Assembly (NCBI GenBank): GCA_035546535.1
Contig: DASZWQ010000107.1
Location: 1-64,000, forward strand
DNA length: 64,000 nucleotides
Origin: Pirellulales bacterium
Lineage (GTDB): Bacteria > Planctomycetota > Planctomycetia > Pirellulales > JACPPG01
Reading direction: 5' to 3'
Shown piece by piece: positions 19,065 to 28,380 of the stretch. The notes below the pieces were generated by a model. That model was not told where the DNA came from. It searched no databases and worked only from the letters and a program-made list of their open reading frames with translations. Both the position numbers and the translations under genes were made by a program. Numbering within the stretch: the first letter of the stretch is position 1; each line of letters starts with the position of its first letter.

Positions 19065-20525
19065 ATGCGCGTGGTTCTCGGCAAGCACCTGATGGGACTG
19101 CTCGTGGCGGTGCTCTGCGCCGCGGCTGGGTGCAGCAGCTCGAAGCAGATCACCTCGGTCGAGGGACCGCTCACCCCCTACTCCCCGAGCGCCGTGCAAG
19201 CATCGAATGCGGCGTTGCAGCCCGAGGTGGCAGGTGCCCCGCGTGCCGCGGCGCCGCAAGTGAACGCTACGCCGACCTCGACCGCCGGTACCGGCGGACC
19301 GATCAATTTCAGTCCCGGAATCGTCGACCCCGACCTTTTGGACCCCGAAGAGAAGAAGCCCACCACCTTCGAGCGCGTGCAGGATTACATGTCGCCGAAG
19401 CGCATCAGCGAGCGGTGGAGGAAGCTGGTCGGGCGCGAACCGGATGAGGATTTTGCCCGACACAACTACAACCTGGCCGATCTTGCTTTCCGCGAAGGGG
19501 ACTTCGAGGAAGCCGCCGAGCATTTCAAAGTCGCCGCCGACCGCTGGCCCGACTCCAACCTGCAGGAAGATGCGCTCTTCATGCTGGGCGAATCGTATTT
19601 CCAGATGAATTACTACCCGAAAGCGAGCAATTCCTGGCGCAAGCTGGTCAAGAAGTATGAGAACTCTCGCCATTTAGACCTGGTGATCAAGCGCCGCTTC
19701 GCGATCGGCCGGTATTGGGAACAGCGCAGCAAAGACGATCCGGTCCACGGGCTGAACTTCAAAGACAAGTCGATGCCCGTCTGGGACACGATCTCGAACA
19801 CGGTGGCCATCTACGAAAGCATCCGCATGGATGACCCGACCGGCCCGTTGGCCGACGATGCGACGATGGCCACGGCCAACACGTTGTTCATCAATGGGCG
19901 CTGGGAGGACGCGGCGTACCATTATGACCTGATGCGGACCGAGTTTCCGCAAAGCGAATTCCAGGCCCAGGCGCATTTGCTGGGTATGCAGGCCAAGCTG
20001 CGCTCGTATCAAGGGCCGCATTACGACCCGCGCCCGCTCCTGGAAGCCAAGAAGCTGGGGCAGACCCTGCAAACGCAGTTTGCCGCGCAACTGCCCGGCG
20101 AGCGCGAGAACATCGCGCAGGCGCTGAAGACCATCGAGGCGCAGCTCGCCGAGCGCGATTACTCGCTCGGCCAGTTCTATCAGAACTCGCGGCACTACTA
20201 CGCCGCGCGCTACTACTACACCGAAGTCGTGAAGCAATATCCGCAAAGCCGGTTTGCCGACCTGGCCAAGGCGGAAATGGACAAGATCAAGGACAAGCCG
20301 CCCGATTCGAAGAACGAAATCGAATGGCTCGCCAGCAAGTTCAAACGGGCGCCACAATTGCCCGCTGCTGCGCAACCGCCGGGCAATCAGGCTCCGGGCG
20401 GCGCACCAGGAGTACCGGGGCAACCGCAAGATCAGCCGTTTTTGGCGGGCCCCGGCCAACCGGCGCCGGGCGCCGTGCCGCAAATGCCCCCCACCGTGGC
20501 GCGGCAACCGGGGGATCAGCGATGA
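19065..20525 (+). CDS. BamD-like TPR outer-membrane lipoprotein
   Basis: A 486-residue lipoprotein. The start is the ATG at 19065; a longer open frame to 18759 runs antisense-like inside recO. The lipobox AAGC has its lipidated cysteine at residue 23. TPR-like repeats follow: DLAFREGDFEEAAEHFKVAA, DALFMLGESYFQMNYYPKA, then a C-terminal set (YARYYYTEVVKQYPQSRFADLAKAE). The layout matches the BamD/YfiO family of beta-barrel assembly machinery components. The C-terminal 60 residues are Pro/Gly/Gln-rich. The gene overlaps the next by four bases (ATGA). Its role in the Bam complex is inferred. Confidence 0.82.
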   Translation: MRVVLGKHLMGLLVAVLCAAAGCSSSKQITSVEGPLTPYSPSAVQASNAALQPEVAGAPRAAAPQVNATPTSTAGTGGPINFSPGIVDPDLLDPEEKKPTTFERVQDYMSPKRISERWRKLVGREPDEDFARHNYNLADLAFREGDFEEAAEHFKVAADRWPDSNLQEDALFMLGESYFQMNYYPKASNSWRKLVKKYENSRHLDLVIKRRFAIGRYWEQRSKDDPVHGLNFKDKSMPVWDTISNTVAIYESIRMDDPTGPLADDATMATANTLFINGRWEDAAYHYDLMRTEFPQSEFQAQAHLLGMQAKLRSYQGPHYDPRPLLEAKKLGQTLQTQFAAQLPGERENIAQALKTIEAQLAERDYSLGQFYQNSRHYYAARYYYTEVVKQYPQSRFADLAKAEMDKIKDKPPDSKNEIEWLASKFKRAPQLPAAAQPPGNQAPGGAPGVPGQPQDQPFLAGPGQPAPGAVPQMPPTVARQPGDQR

Positions 20526-21091
20526 CAAAGCCCGCCAACTTAGCTTGCGAGCCTCGCATTCGCCGCCGGCTGTTCGGCGCGGCGGCGATCGCCGCCTGCT
20601 GCTGCGCGAGCGTCGCCGGCTGTGCCGGCTATCGCTTCGGCGCCGACTCGATGTTCGCCTCCGATATTCAGACCGTGTATGTACCGACGTTCCAGTCGGA
20701 CAGCTATCGCCGTGGACTGGCCGAGCAATTGACCGAAGCGGTGTGCAAGGAAGTCGAAAAACGGACGAACTACAAAGTCGTTAACAATCCCAACGCCGAC
20801 AGCGTGCTCTCGGGCCGTATCTTGAACGAAGTGAAACGGATCATCGTCGAGTCGCCGACCGACGAGCCGCGCGAATCGCAGGTCGAATACTTCATCGAGG
20901 TCACCTGGCTCGATCGCCAGGGAGCGCTGCTCGCGCAATCGCAAAAGACGCCGCTGCCAGGCACCGTAGCCAACATCAATCAGACGGCCGACGTCGTGCC
21001 GGAAGTCGGTCAATCGATCGCCACCGCGCAGCAAGACGTCTGCAATCGGCTGGCGTATCAGATCGTTTCCATGATGGAAACGCCGTGGTAA
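20522..21091 (+). CDS. lptE: LptE-like LPS-assembly lipoprotein
   Basis: A 189-residue lipoprotein with the lipobox VAGC at residue 34, starting at the ATG overlapping the previous stop codon. The motif GYRFG directly after the lipidated cysteine, followed by IQTVYVPTFQSDSYRRGLAEQLTEAV, is typical of the LptE family in bacteria outside Proteobacteria, which plugs the LptD translocon during lipopolysaccharide delivery. Its coupling to a BamD-like gene supports an outer-membrane assembly function. Confidence 0.85.
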   Translation: MTKPANLACEPRIRRRLFGAAAIAACCCASVAGCAGYRFGADSMFASDIQTVYVPTFQSDSYRRGLAEQLTEAVCKEVEKRTNYKVVNNPNADSVLSGRILNEVKRIIVESPTDEPRESQVEYFIEVTWLDRQGALLAQSQKTPLPGTVANINQTADVVPEVGQSIATAQQDVCNRLAYQIVSMMETPW

Positions 21092-21101
21092 GCTCGGGCG
21101 G

Positions 21102-22013
21102 ATGAACGCCGACGAACGACTTCTCTATCCTGGCCAGATCTCGCATCGCGCCCGCCGGTGGCGGCTGAAAACGCGCTCGCTCGAGCTGCCGGTTCGGCCG
21201 CTGTTGATGGGAATCGTCAACGTCACGCCGGACAGCTTTTCGGACGGCGGAAAGTTCGCCGACACGAATGCGGCCGTCGATCAAGCGCTGCGCCTGGCGG
21301 CCGAGGGGGCCGACCTGTTGGATATCGGCGGCGAAAGCGCGCGCCCGTTCGCGGACGTGATCGACGCCCGCGAAGAGTTGCGCCGCGTGCTGCCCGTGGT
21401 CGAACAGGTGGCCGCGGCGACGCGCGTGCCGATATCGATCGACACCTGGAAAGCCTCGGTGGCACGCGAGGCGCTGGCTGCCGGCGCCGAGATCATCAAC
21501 GACATTACTGCGCTCGCCGGCGATCCGGAAATGATTCCCCTGGCGCTTGAGACCGGGGCCGGCCTGTGTGCGATGCACATGCGCGGCACGCCACAAACCA
21601 TGCAACTCGACCCGCGCTACGACGATGTCGTCGCCGAGGTGTACGACTACTTGCGCGCCCGGCGCGACGTGCTCGTCGCCGCCGGGATCGACCGGGCGCG
21701 CATCGCCTTGGACCCGGGCATCGGCTTCGGCAAAACACACCAGCACAGCCTGACGCTCCTGGCCGCCTGCCGTGGCTTGCACGAGCTGGGGCAGCCCGTC
21801 CTGGTCGGGCATTCGCGCAAGGGGTTCATCGGCAAGGTAATTCGCGACAAAGAGGCCGATCGCACGCCCGGCACGATCGGCGTGGCGCTCGCGCTTGCAC
21901 AACAAGGCGTTCAGATCATCCGCGTGCACGACGTGGCCCCGGTGCGGCAGGCGCTATGGCTGTTCGAGGCCGCCGGCGGCCTGGACGGCCGGCCGGGGAC
22001 GATCGAGGACTGA
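21102..22013 (+). CDS. folP: Dihydropteroate synthase
   Basis: A 303-residue TIM-barrel enzyme joining para-aminobenzoate to dihydropterin pyrophosphate in folate synthesis. Signature 1 is LMGIVNVTPDSFSDGG, signature 2 GADLLDIGGESARP, with further conserved IDTWKASVA, NDITAL, LDPGIGFGKT and GHSRKGFIGKV. Length is slightly above the usual 270-285 residues because of a short N-terminal extension. It begins ten bases after the lptE-like gene. Confidence 0.97.
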   Translation: MNADERLLYPGQISHRARRWRLKTRSLELPVRPLLMGIVNVTPDSFSDGGKFADTNAAVDQALRLAAEGADLLDIGGESARPFADVIDAREELRRVLPVVEQVAAATRVPISIDTWKASVAREALAAGAEIINDITALAGDPEMIPLALETGAGLCAMHMRGTPQTMQLDPRYDDVVAEVYDYLRARRDVLVAAGIDRARIALDPGIGFGKTHQHSLTLLAACRGLHELGQPVLVGHSRKGFIGKVIRDKEADRTPGTIGVALALAQQGVQIIRVHDVAPVRQALWLFEAAGGLDGRPGTIED

Positions 22014-22392
22014 GCGCGACGCCGACGCCGTGCATCTTCCCTTAGAAATGCATCCGGCGAACCGGCCGATTCTTTGATTTAGCCGGCGGGCTCGCCCGCC
22101 GCTCCTCGACATAGCCGCTCCTGCTCCTTCAGCGGCGCACGGACAAGCGAGTGGTCCGTGCCACCCGGGTGTGTCCACTGCCACCCAGGTTTTGTGTGTG
22201 CAACCCACAGTGGTCCGTGCCCACGATTGTCGAGAGGGCGTGCTAGCGTTCGTTTCGCCTAACTCCCGTGGTTACGCTAGTCGATCGGGGCTGAATCGGT
22301 TATTATGGCATTCGGCGCCCTGTTTCCCCCTCGGCGGTGGGGAATTGCCGGGGTGGATGGTTCCGGGGAATCGTCGCGGGAAGAAAAAGGCC
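22014..22392 (+). other. Gene-free stretch with palindromes and direct repeats
   Basis: A 379-base gap after folP. It contains the palindrome GGCGGG-CTCG-CCCGCC near 22084-22100 (a possible terminator stem without a T-run) and a 12-base direct repeat GTGGTCCGTGCC at 22151-22162 and 22210-22221. A frame runs through the second half into the next gene, but its residues before 22393 do not look protein-like. Confidence 0.5.
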
Positions 22393-22680
22393 ATGGCAAA
22401 GATCGTCAGTCGCAAGGACAAGCGTAAAGAGGCCGAGGCGGCCGAAGCCGCGGATGCCAAGCCCGCCAAGAAGGCCCCCGCGAAGCGCAAGAGCCGCGCC
22501 AAGGCTGCCAAGGACGTCCGCCTTAAGGCGTTCTGGGGTGTTTTCAACCAGTCGATGAAGCGGGTGGCCCTGTTCGATTACAGCGAGCGCAAAGCGGCCG
22601 ACAAGAAGGCCGCCGAACTCACCGCCTCGGCCAAGACCCCGCACTTCGTCCAACCGGTCAAGGAAGCGATTGCGGAGTAG
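22393..22680 (+). CDS. Small basic protein of unknown function
   Basis: A 95-residue protein starting at the ATG at 22393 (GGGAAGA upstream). The first half is Lys/Ala-rich and disordered-looking (KDKRKEAEAAEAADAKPAKK), the second half is ordered (RLKAFWGVFNQSMKRVALF, then YSERKAADKKAAEL). It resembles short histone-like or nucleic-acid binding tails by composition, but no family match is claimed. The upstream extension to 22171 is not supported. Confidence 0.68.
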   Translation: MAKIVSRKDKRKEAEAAEAADAKPAKKAPAKRKSRAKAAKDVRLKAFWGVFNQSMKRVALFDYSERKAADKKAAELTASAKTPHFVQPVKEAIAE

Positions 22681-22785
22681 GACAGCTGCCCGGGATCGCG
22701 ATGACTTGACCGCTCTGTTCCTCGCCCTCTTCTAATCGGAGCGACCTGTTCCCCCCCGTGGGTGCGTTTTTCTGCGCGCGAGGCG

Positions 22786-23739
22786 CTATTCGGAACGTAT
22801 CGGGGGCTGATAGCCGAACCCCATCATCCCGCCCGGATGTCCGAGCCGTCCTAACTCACTGAGAACTTCCTGCACCTTTTCTTGGTTGCTCGCTTTTTGA
22901 CGGACGACTAAAGCATCCCAAGAGCGGTCCTCATCGCCACGTGGCCCCTTCATTTTCACCACGGCAATGCCACCGGTCTGCAACGAGTCCGGATCCAAAA
23001 TCGTCGCGAGGGCTACCGCCATGTCTTGCCCACCCGCACTATCGAGCCGGTAGACCATCGTGGTTACTTCATCCGGATTGGGATGGGCCGCAGCATTTTC
23101 GGCGCGCTTCGGTAGTTCGGCGCGCAACATGGCAAGCAACTCCTTGATTTCCTTGTGCACGTCGTACTTCTGCGAGATTACGAGCGTCGACGCCACGCGC
23201 GTAATCGATCCCGGCCCGCCGTTGTCGTCCCAAGTGTCTGGCTGAACAATGCTGGTGATCGTGTTGATCAAGTTATCAATGACACTACGCCGCGGCCCGC
23301 GATCCAAGAGATCGCCGACGGAATAAACTTTTGTCGTCAGTATCTCGTCCGCCTTCTCCTTGCTCGTGATTTTCAGAATTTCGTCTTGAACGGTGAAATC
23401 TAGATCGAATTCTTCCAGAACGAGCCGCAACGCCGCTTCGAGCGAAACCGGTTTGCGTAGCGACAGCGTGACCATCGCCGAAGGATCAACGGCTGCGTCG
23501 GTCATCCCCTTAGGATCGACTCTGATGTTGATCTCGAACTTTTTGCCGAAGTAATCGATCACGTCCGCGAGGGGCGTGTCGGCGAACTCGACCTGCACTG
23601 GCCGCCGCAAGAGGGCCTCGAAGTCGACGGGGTCGGCTACGGAAGCGTCCTGCGGCGCCTTCGATTCGTCCCCCTGGGCGTTGAGCCCGCGCAGCGAGCA
23701 GAACGTGACGACGATTACCAACAAGGTTTTGCGTGACAT
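22786..23739 (-). CDS. Exported STN-module protein, paralogue C
   Basis: A 317-residue protein with a short signal peptide and a good ribosome binding site (GGAAGGGA). The core (about residues 50-145) is an STN domain (secretin/TonB short N-terminal): FADTPLADVIDYFGKKFEIN, RVDPKGMTDAAVDPSAMVTL, KPVSLEAALRLVLEEFDLDF, then a helix-strand ending in KVYSVGDLL. A second part has the family block PDTWDDNGGPGSI and VHKEIKELLAMLR. It shares both parts with the two genes upstream in the same minus-strand run, so it is the terminal and shortest member of a tandem family. No catalytic motif is seen. Confidence 0.72.
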   Translation of the reverse strand: MSRKTLLVIVVTFCSLRGLNAQGDESKAPQDASVADPVDFEALLRRPVQVEFADTPLADVIDYFGKKFEINIRVDPKGMTDAAVDPSAMVTLSLRKPVSLEAALRLVLEEFDLDFTVQDEILKITSKEKADEILTTKVYSVGDLLDRGPRRSVIDNLINTITSIVQPDTWDDNGGPGSITRVASTLVISQKYDVHKEIKELLAMLRAELPKRAENAAAHPNPDEVTTMVYRLDSAGGQDMAVALATILDPDSLQTGGIAVVKMKGPRGDEDRSWDALVVRQKASNQEKVQEVLSELGRLGHPGGMMGFGYQPPIRSE

Positions 23740-23785
23740 GCCGATTGTCCCTTCCCTATCTCGACGCCAAGTGCGAAGCCAAGAC

Positions 23786-24844
23786 TTATTGCTGTCCCGG
23801 CACCAGTATCATGCCGCCTCCGCCGCCCCAGCCGCCGAATGCCGTCATCCCACCCGTGCGACTTGGCCGCATCCCCGTAAGCAAATCAGCAATCGCGTCG
23901 TGAACTTCGCCGGTTTGGCGGACAAAAAGCATATCCGACGATAGAGTCTCGGTCTGGCCGGGTTTGGACAGCCGCTGGCTAACAACGCAGATCTCTCCTT
24001 CGCCCCCCTTGCCTTGCCAGGTCGAAGGGGCGATCAGCTTGCGAATCGCGTCGGCGGCCTGTTCACCTGAAATCGTGCCGACGTTGTAGGTCTTGAGAAA
24101 GAGTTCATCCTTTCGCGCGTTGGCCGGGGCGCCGTGCTCCTTTTGCTGCTGCCGCAATTTCGTGAGTAACTCGGCGACCTCGATGTGGACGTCTTGCTTC
24201 TGACTGAACACCAACGACCCCGTCGCCAGAAACGGCTGGATGCTGCCCGGGCCGCCATTGTCGTCCCAGGTGTTGGGCTGAATCGTCGAAGTGATCAGAT
24301 TCATCAGCGGCCCATAATTCGGTCGCTTCGAGCCACCGACAACGACCAGGTCGCCCACGTAGTAGATCTTGGTCGTGAGAACCGAATTGGCTCTTTCGCG
24401 GCTTGTGATACTGAGCACCTCGTCCTGAACAACGAACGCCAGGTCGAACTCCCGAAGAATGAGGCGCAGCGCTGACTCAAATGTGATCGGCTTGTGCGTG
24501 GCGAAGGTGACGGGCGCCGACGGGTCGACCGCGGCGTCGGTCAGGCCTTTACCGTCGATGAGGATGTTGATCTCCAGGCGGTTCGAGCAATAGTCGACAA
24601 CATCGGAAAGAGGAGTGTCGACGAATTGGAGGTCGACAAGATCCTTGAGCGCGCGCTCGATTCTCTCCGTTTGCTCCTTGGCACTACCGGATGTTGCCGA
24701 GGTAACGATGGCCGCCTTGTCGCAAACTGCGCCCGCGCCACCACTGCCGGTCGATCCCGTTCCCGGCGTGTCGTCGGCCATGCACGTTGAACCAACTCCC
24801 CAACACACCAGAAGCGCAGCAACGAACATCTTCGTGGGTAACAT
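23786..24844 (-). CDS. Exported STN-module protein, paralogue B
   Basis: A 352-residue protein starting at the ATG at 24844 (GGGAGG six bases upstream; the frame is open to 24892). A signal peptide (MFVAALLVCWGVGSTCMAD) is followed by the STN module: FVDTPLSDVVDYCSNRLEIN, DGKGLTDAAVDPSAPVTF, KPITFESALRLILREFDLAF. Then comes NTWDDNGGPGSI, a VHIEVAELLTKLR segment, and a second repeat of the same type (APSTWQGKGGEGEICVVS, then EVHDAIADLLTGM). The C terminus is a short Gly-rich tail. The two repeated halves suggest internal duplication. It lies 46 bases from paralogue C. Confidence 0.72.
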   Translation of the reverse strand: MLPTKMFVAALLVCWGVGSTCMADDTPGTGSTGSGGAGAVCDKAAIVTSATSGSAKEQTERIERALKDLVDLQFVDTPLSDVVDYCSNRLEINILIDGKGLTDAAVDPSAPVTFATHKPITFESALRLILREFDLAFVVQDEVLSITSRERANSVLTTKIYYVGDLVVVGGSKRPNYGPLMNLITSTIQPNTWDDNGGPGSIQPFLATGSLVFSQKQDVHIEVAELLTKLRQQQKEHGAPANARKDELFLKTYNVGTISGEQAADAIRKLIAPSTWQGKGGEGEICVVSQRLSKPGQTETLSSDMLFVRQTGEVHDAIADLLTGMRPSRTGGMTAFGGWGGGGGMILVPGQQ

Positions 24845-25003
24845 GCGTGCCTCCCTTGTGAATGGCCAGAAATGCTGAATTGTCGTGAGCACGGCGGTTC
24901 CGATCGCCCCTCTCAGGATCGTTTAGCGAGTTGAATGTATCAACCAGCGCGATCAATGTGGACATTCGTCAATTGAGTTACTTTCTGAGATTCGGCACTC
25001 CAC

Positions 25004-27835
25004 CTACGGCGAGATGGCCCGGACTTTCTTCACCAAATCGGTGAATTCCAGGCGGTAGCCGTCGCGGTCGGCGCCTTGGCTTGCTTCGGCCAGTTGCAGG
25101 ACCAGGTCGATGTTGGCACTCCCCTTGTGCGCCGATTGGCGCAGGATCATGCCGAAGGCGGCGACGGCCGCGGCGAACTCGAAATCGTCTCCCGCCGCGG
25201 CGATCGGCTGGCTGCGATCCGCGACAGGGAACTTCAGCAGCTTGCTCTCGTTGCCATCCGGCTCTTTGTAGCGGAGCTTGAGCATCAAGAGATCGTTCGA
25301 CCGTTCGGCGGCCGGAGTCGACGGGGTGCTTTGATACTCCAGCTTGTCGACCGTACCTGGTGCGCCCGGGGCGCCCGTGGGAACGACTTCGTAGAGCGCC
25401 GTGACAGTGTGCCCGGCCCCGATCTCGCCGGCGTCTTTCTTGTCGTCGTTGAAATCTTCCTTGGCCAGGATGCGATTCTCGTAGCCGATCAGTCGGTACG
25501 ATTGCACACGTGCCGGATTGAACTCGATCTGAATTTTGACGTCTTTGGCGATCGTCACCAGCGTGCCCGAGAGTTGTTCGACGAGCACCTTGCGGGCTTC
25601 GGCGAGCGAGTCGATATACGCGTAGTTGCCGTTGCCTTTGTCGGCCAGTTGCTCGAGCGTGGCGTCTTTCAGGTTGCCCATGCCAAAACCGAGCACGCTG
25701 AGAAAAATGCCGCTGGCGGCCTTTTCCTTGACCAGCGCGACGAGTTGCTCGCGATCGGTAATGCCGACGTTGAAGTCGCCGTCGGTCGCCAGGATCACTC
25801 GATTCGCGCCGCCGCGGACGAAGTTTGCCACGGCGGTGTCGTAAGCCAGTTGAATGCCCGAGGCGCCATTGGTCGAGCCACCGGCTTGCAAGGCGTCGAT
25901 GGCCTGCATGATCTTCTGCTTGTCGCTCCCCAGGGTCGACGGGAGCGCTACGCCTGACGCGCCGGCATAGACCACGATCGCCACGCGGTCGTTCTCGTCG
26001 AGCTTGCCGAGCAGGAGGCGCAGTCCCTCCTTGACGAGGGGGAGTTTGTTCGGGTCGCGCATCGAGCCCGAGACATCGAGCAGGAATACCAGGTTGCTGG
26101 GGGGACGCTTGTCGACGGCAATCTCGCGCCCCTTCAGTGCCACTCGCACCAGGCGATGCGCGGGCGCCCAAGGGCAATCGGCCACCGCCGTGTGTGCGGC
26201 AAAGGGGACGTTGTCTTGCGGCGGAGCGTAATCGTAGCGGAAGTAGTTCACCATCTCCTCGATGCGCACGGCATCTGCCGGAGGCATGGTGTTCTGATTC
26301 AGATAACGCCGCACATTGGCGTAGGCGGCCGTATCGACATCGATCGAGAAGGTCGAAAGGGGCTGTTGCCAGACGGATTCGAAGTTGTTTTCGACGATCG
26401 ATGCGTAGGCCTCGCCGCTTTTCGCATCGGCCGAGGGAACGTGGTGGCCGTCGTCGCCCCAAGGTCGACGTGGGAGCACGCGGGCGAAGGCATCGTCCGC
26501 GACGCGTTCTTGTTTTTGCGGCTGTTGGCCTCCGCCAGCCAGCGTTCCGCCGGCCATTCCTCCCCCCATGCCGCCCGCCATGCCACCCATTCCACCAACC
26601 CCGCCGCCAGCCATTCCTCCGAACGGTCCTCCACGTGTTGCGCCGCCGCGGCCGCCGCCCATCCCTCCGCCCATTGCGCCACCGCGGCCTCCGAACGTTC
26701 CTCCACCCGTGCCGCCCGGCATGCCACCCATCATTCCACCGCCCATTCCACCACCCATCATCCCGCCAGTCATGGGACCTGTGGGATTTGAGCCTGACAA
26801 CATTTCGGCGATCTGATCGTGGACGTCGCCGGCTTGGCGAATGAGTAGCGCGTCTCCCGTCGTCGCGGCGTTGGGCTGTCCCTGGGTTGACGCGCTGCGC
26901 TCGACAACGCAAATCTCGCCTTTGCCCCCCTGATCCTTCCAGGAGGATGGCGCGACGAGCTTCTTGATCGCCTCGGCCATCTGCTCGCCTGACGCCGTGC
27001 CGGTGGAGTAGAGCTTTGTAACCAGTTCGTCCTTCCAGGTGTTCTTGTCGCCGCCGCGATTTTTCAATCCTTCGCGTAGTTTCTCGAAGAGCTGTGCGAT
27101 CTCGTCGTGAACGTCCTGCTTTTGGCTGAATACCAAAAATTCTCGGGCGAAGGGTTGGATGCTGCCCGGTCCGCCGTTGTCGTCCCAGGTGTCGGGCTGG
27201 ATCGTGGACGTGATGAGATTCATCAGGGGCCCGAACTGAGGTGCTCTCTGAGAGCCTGTCCTTATCAAATCGCCAACGAAGTAAACCTTCGTCACCAGGA
27301 TTTCATCCGCCTTTTCTTTGCTGGTGATCGTCAATGCCTCGTTTTGGACGACGAAGGTCAGATCGAATTCTTCGAGCATCATTCGCAGTGCCGATTCGAA
27401 GGTAATCGGCTTACGCGTGGCAAAGGTGACCGGCGCCGAGGGATCGACGGCGGCGTCGGTCAGTCCTTTGGGATCCAACCGGATGTTGATATCCAACTTC
27501 TTGCTGCAATATTCCATCACGTCCGCCAGGGGCGTATCGGTGAAGTCCAGATCAACAGGCTGCCGCAGAATGCTTGCGTAGTCGACCTCGCGAGGTTCGT
27601 TCGGCCGAGCCAGACCGCGGGTGCCCTGATCTGTCGACCCGGCGGCAGGCGCACCTGCGCGCAGGCCGCTTAACCCCCCGCCAACGCCTCGAGGTTTTTC
27701 CTTTGCTTGGGAGGGTGCGTTATTCGGAGTGTCGGATCCGAACGGATCGACTTCCTCGACCGCCTGAGCAGAAACGACGTTCGTCGTCATCAGGCACACC
27801 ACGAGCGCAGCCGCCAACGTCCACTTGCGTGACAT
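25004..27835 (-). CDS. STN-module plus YfbK-like VWA domain protein, paralogue A
   Basis: A 943-residue protein; ATG at 27835 with GAGGAGG upstream is preferred over the GTG at 27841. Architecture: signal peptide; STN module (about 85-165: FTDTPLADVMEYCSKKLDIN, KPITFESALRMMLEEFDLTF) and two ~90-residue repeats as in paralogue B (PDTWDDNGGPGSI, then APSSWKDQGGKGEICVV); a Gly/Met-rich hinge (about 345-430); a YfbK-type N-terminal region (PLSTFSIDVDTAAYANVRRY); a von Willebrand A domain with the MIDAS motif FLLDVSGSM (about 580); and a C-terminal DUF3520-like part. Exported VWA proteins of this type are of unknown function. The first gene of the run, with B and C downstream. Confidence 0.85.
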   Translation of the reverse strand: MSRKWTLAAALVVCLMTTNVVSAQAVEEVDPFGSDTPNNAPSQAKEKPRGVGGGLSGLRAGAPAAGSTDQGTRGLARPNEPREVDYASILRQPVDLDFTDTPLADVMEYCSKKLDINIRLDPKGLTDAAVDPSAPVTFATRKPITFESALRMMLEEFDLTFVVQNEALTITSKEKADEILVTKVYFVGDLIRTGSQRAPQFGPLMNLITSTIQPDTWDDNGGPGSIQPFAREFLVFSQKQDVHDEIAQLFEKLREGLKNRGGDKNTWKDELVTKLYSTGTASGEQMAEAIKKLVAPSSWKDQGGKGEICVVERSASTQGQPNAATTGDALLIRQAGDVHDQIAEMLSGSNPTGPMTGGMMGGGMGGGMMGGMPGGTGGGTFGGRGGAMGGGMGGGRGGATRGGPFGGMAGGGVGGMGGMAGGMGGGMAGGTLAGGGQQPQKQERVADDAFARVLPRRPWGDDGHHVPSADAKSGEAYASIVENNFESVWQQPLSTFSIDVDTAAYANVRRYLNQNTMPPADAVRIEEMVNYFRYDYAPPQDNVPFAAHTAVADCPWAPAHRLVRVALKGREIAVDKRPPSNLVFLLDVSGSMRDPNKLPLVKEGLRLLLGKLDENDRVAIVVYAGASGVALPSTLGSDKQKIMQAIDALQAGGSTNGASGIQLAYDTAVANFVRGGANRVILATDGDFNVGITDREQLVALVKEKAASGIFLSVLGFGMGNLKDATLEQLADKGNGNYAYIDSLAEARKVLVEQLSGTLVTIAKDVKIQIEFNPARVQSYRLIGYENRILAKEDFNDDKKDAGEIGAGHTVTALYEVVPTGAPGAPGTVDKLEYQSTPSTPAAERSNDLLMLKLRYKEPDGNESKLLKFPVADRSQPIAAAGDDFEFAAAVAAFGMILRQSAHKGSANIDLVLQLAEASQGADRDGYRLEFTDLVKKVRAISP
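26530..26800 (-). repeat. Gly/Met-rich low-complexity coding repeat
   Basis: Inside the VWA gene, the DNA encodes about 80 residues of GGMxGGM-type repeats (such as MMGGGMGGGMMGGMPGG), reading as tandem imperfect CCxCCxCCCAT units on the plus strand. It forms a flexible hinge between the STN half and the VWA half. High repeat content makes replication slippage and length variation between strains likely. Confidence 0.85.
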
Positions 27836-28380
27836 AGACACCTCCTCTTCTGGCGCGATTTATTCACGGAACCGTGAATGCAGAAATATCGCGAGCCGCA
27901 GGCGGTTCCGGCGCCTGCACTCCTCTATGCACGAATGCTACCCGAGTGCGATAGCCAATCGCAAGAAAATTCCACAGGCTTTCCCGTTGCCGTGCCGTTC
28001 CGAAAAATCGGCCTCACGGCACCGCCCCTTCCCCGTCCCACGCGCCGGGCATACAGTCAAATTAAGGGGAGATGCCTGCTGTCTTCCGAAGCTGGTCTCG
28101 GCGAGGCCCCGGGGCGTAGGGTGCGCTCTTGCGCACCAGGAACGAAGCTCCCGCGCCACGGTGCCCACAGGGCACCCTACGGGCTCCAGCGGTCAGATTG
28201 CGCCGTCACCTCGCACTTTCACTTCGTTGACTCTCGTCGAGGGGCAGCCCACAATCGCATTTCCGATTCATCGCCGGGCCTGTCCGGGTTGCTGTGACGG
28301 CACAGCGGTCGCGGCGTCGCGCCGGCGGCGAGAGCGACTTGTCAATCAGTTCCACCGATTCACGCGGAAGTTCGTCGCCC
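27836..28380. other. 545-base intergenic region with a GTAGGGTGC palindromic repeat
   Basis: Divergent intergenic region between the VWA gene (minus) and the Hsp70 gene (plus). It probably contains promoters for both, but none was placed. A palindromic unit at 28116-28180 has arms GTAGGGTGC and GCACCCTAC, with an inner GCGCTCTTGCGCACC part. A related half-unit (GTAGGGTGC at 29988) occurs on the other side of the Hsp70 gene. A reading frame open from 28294 (GTG) into Hsp70 adds 29 residues of doubtful value. Confidence 0.55.

Noticed and set aside
24978-26912. Minus-strand 644-codon frame inside the VWA gene
   Set aside because: It is a different frame of the same strand, with a product very rich in Arg and Gly from the repeat DNA, and no motif.
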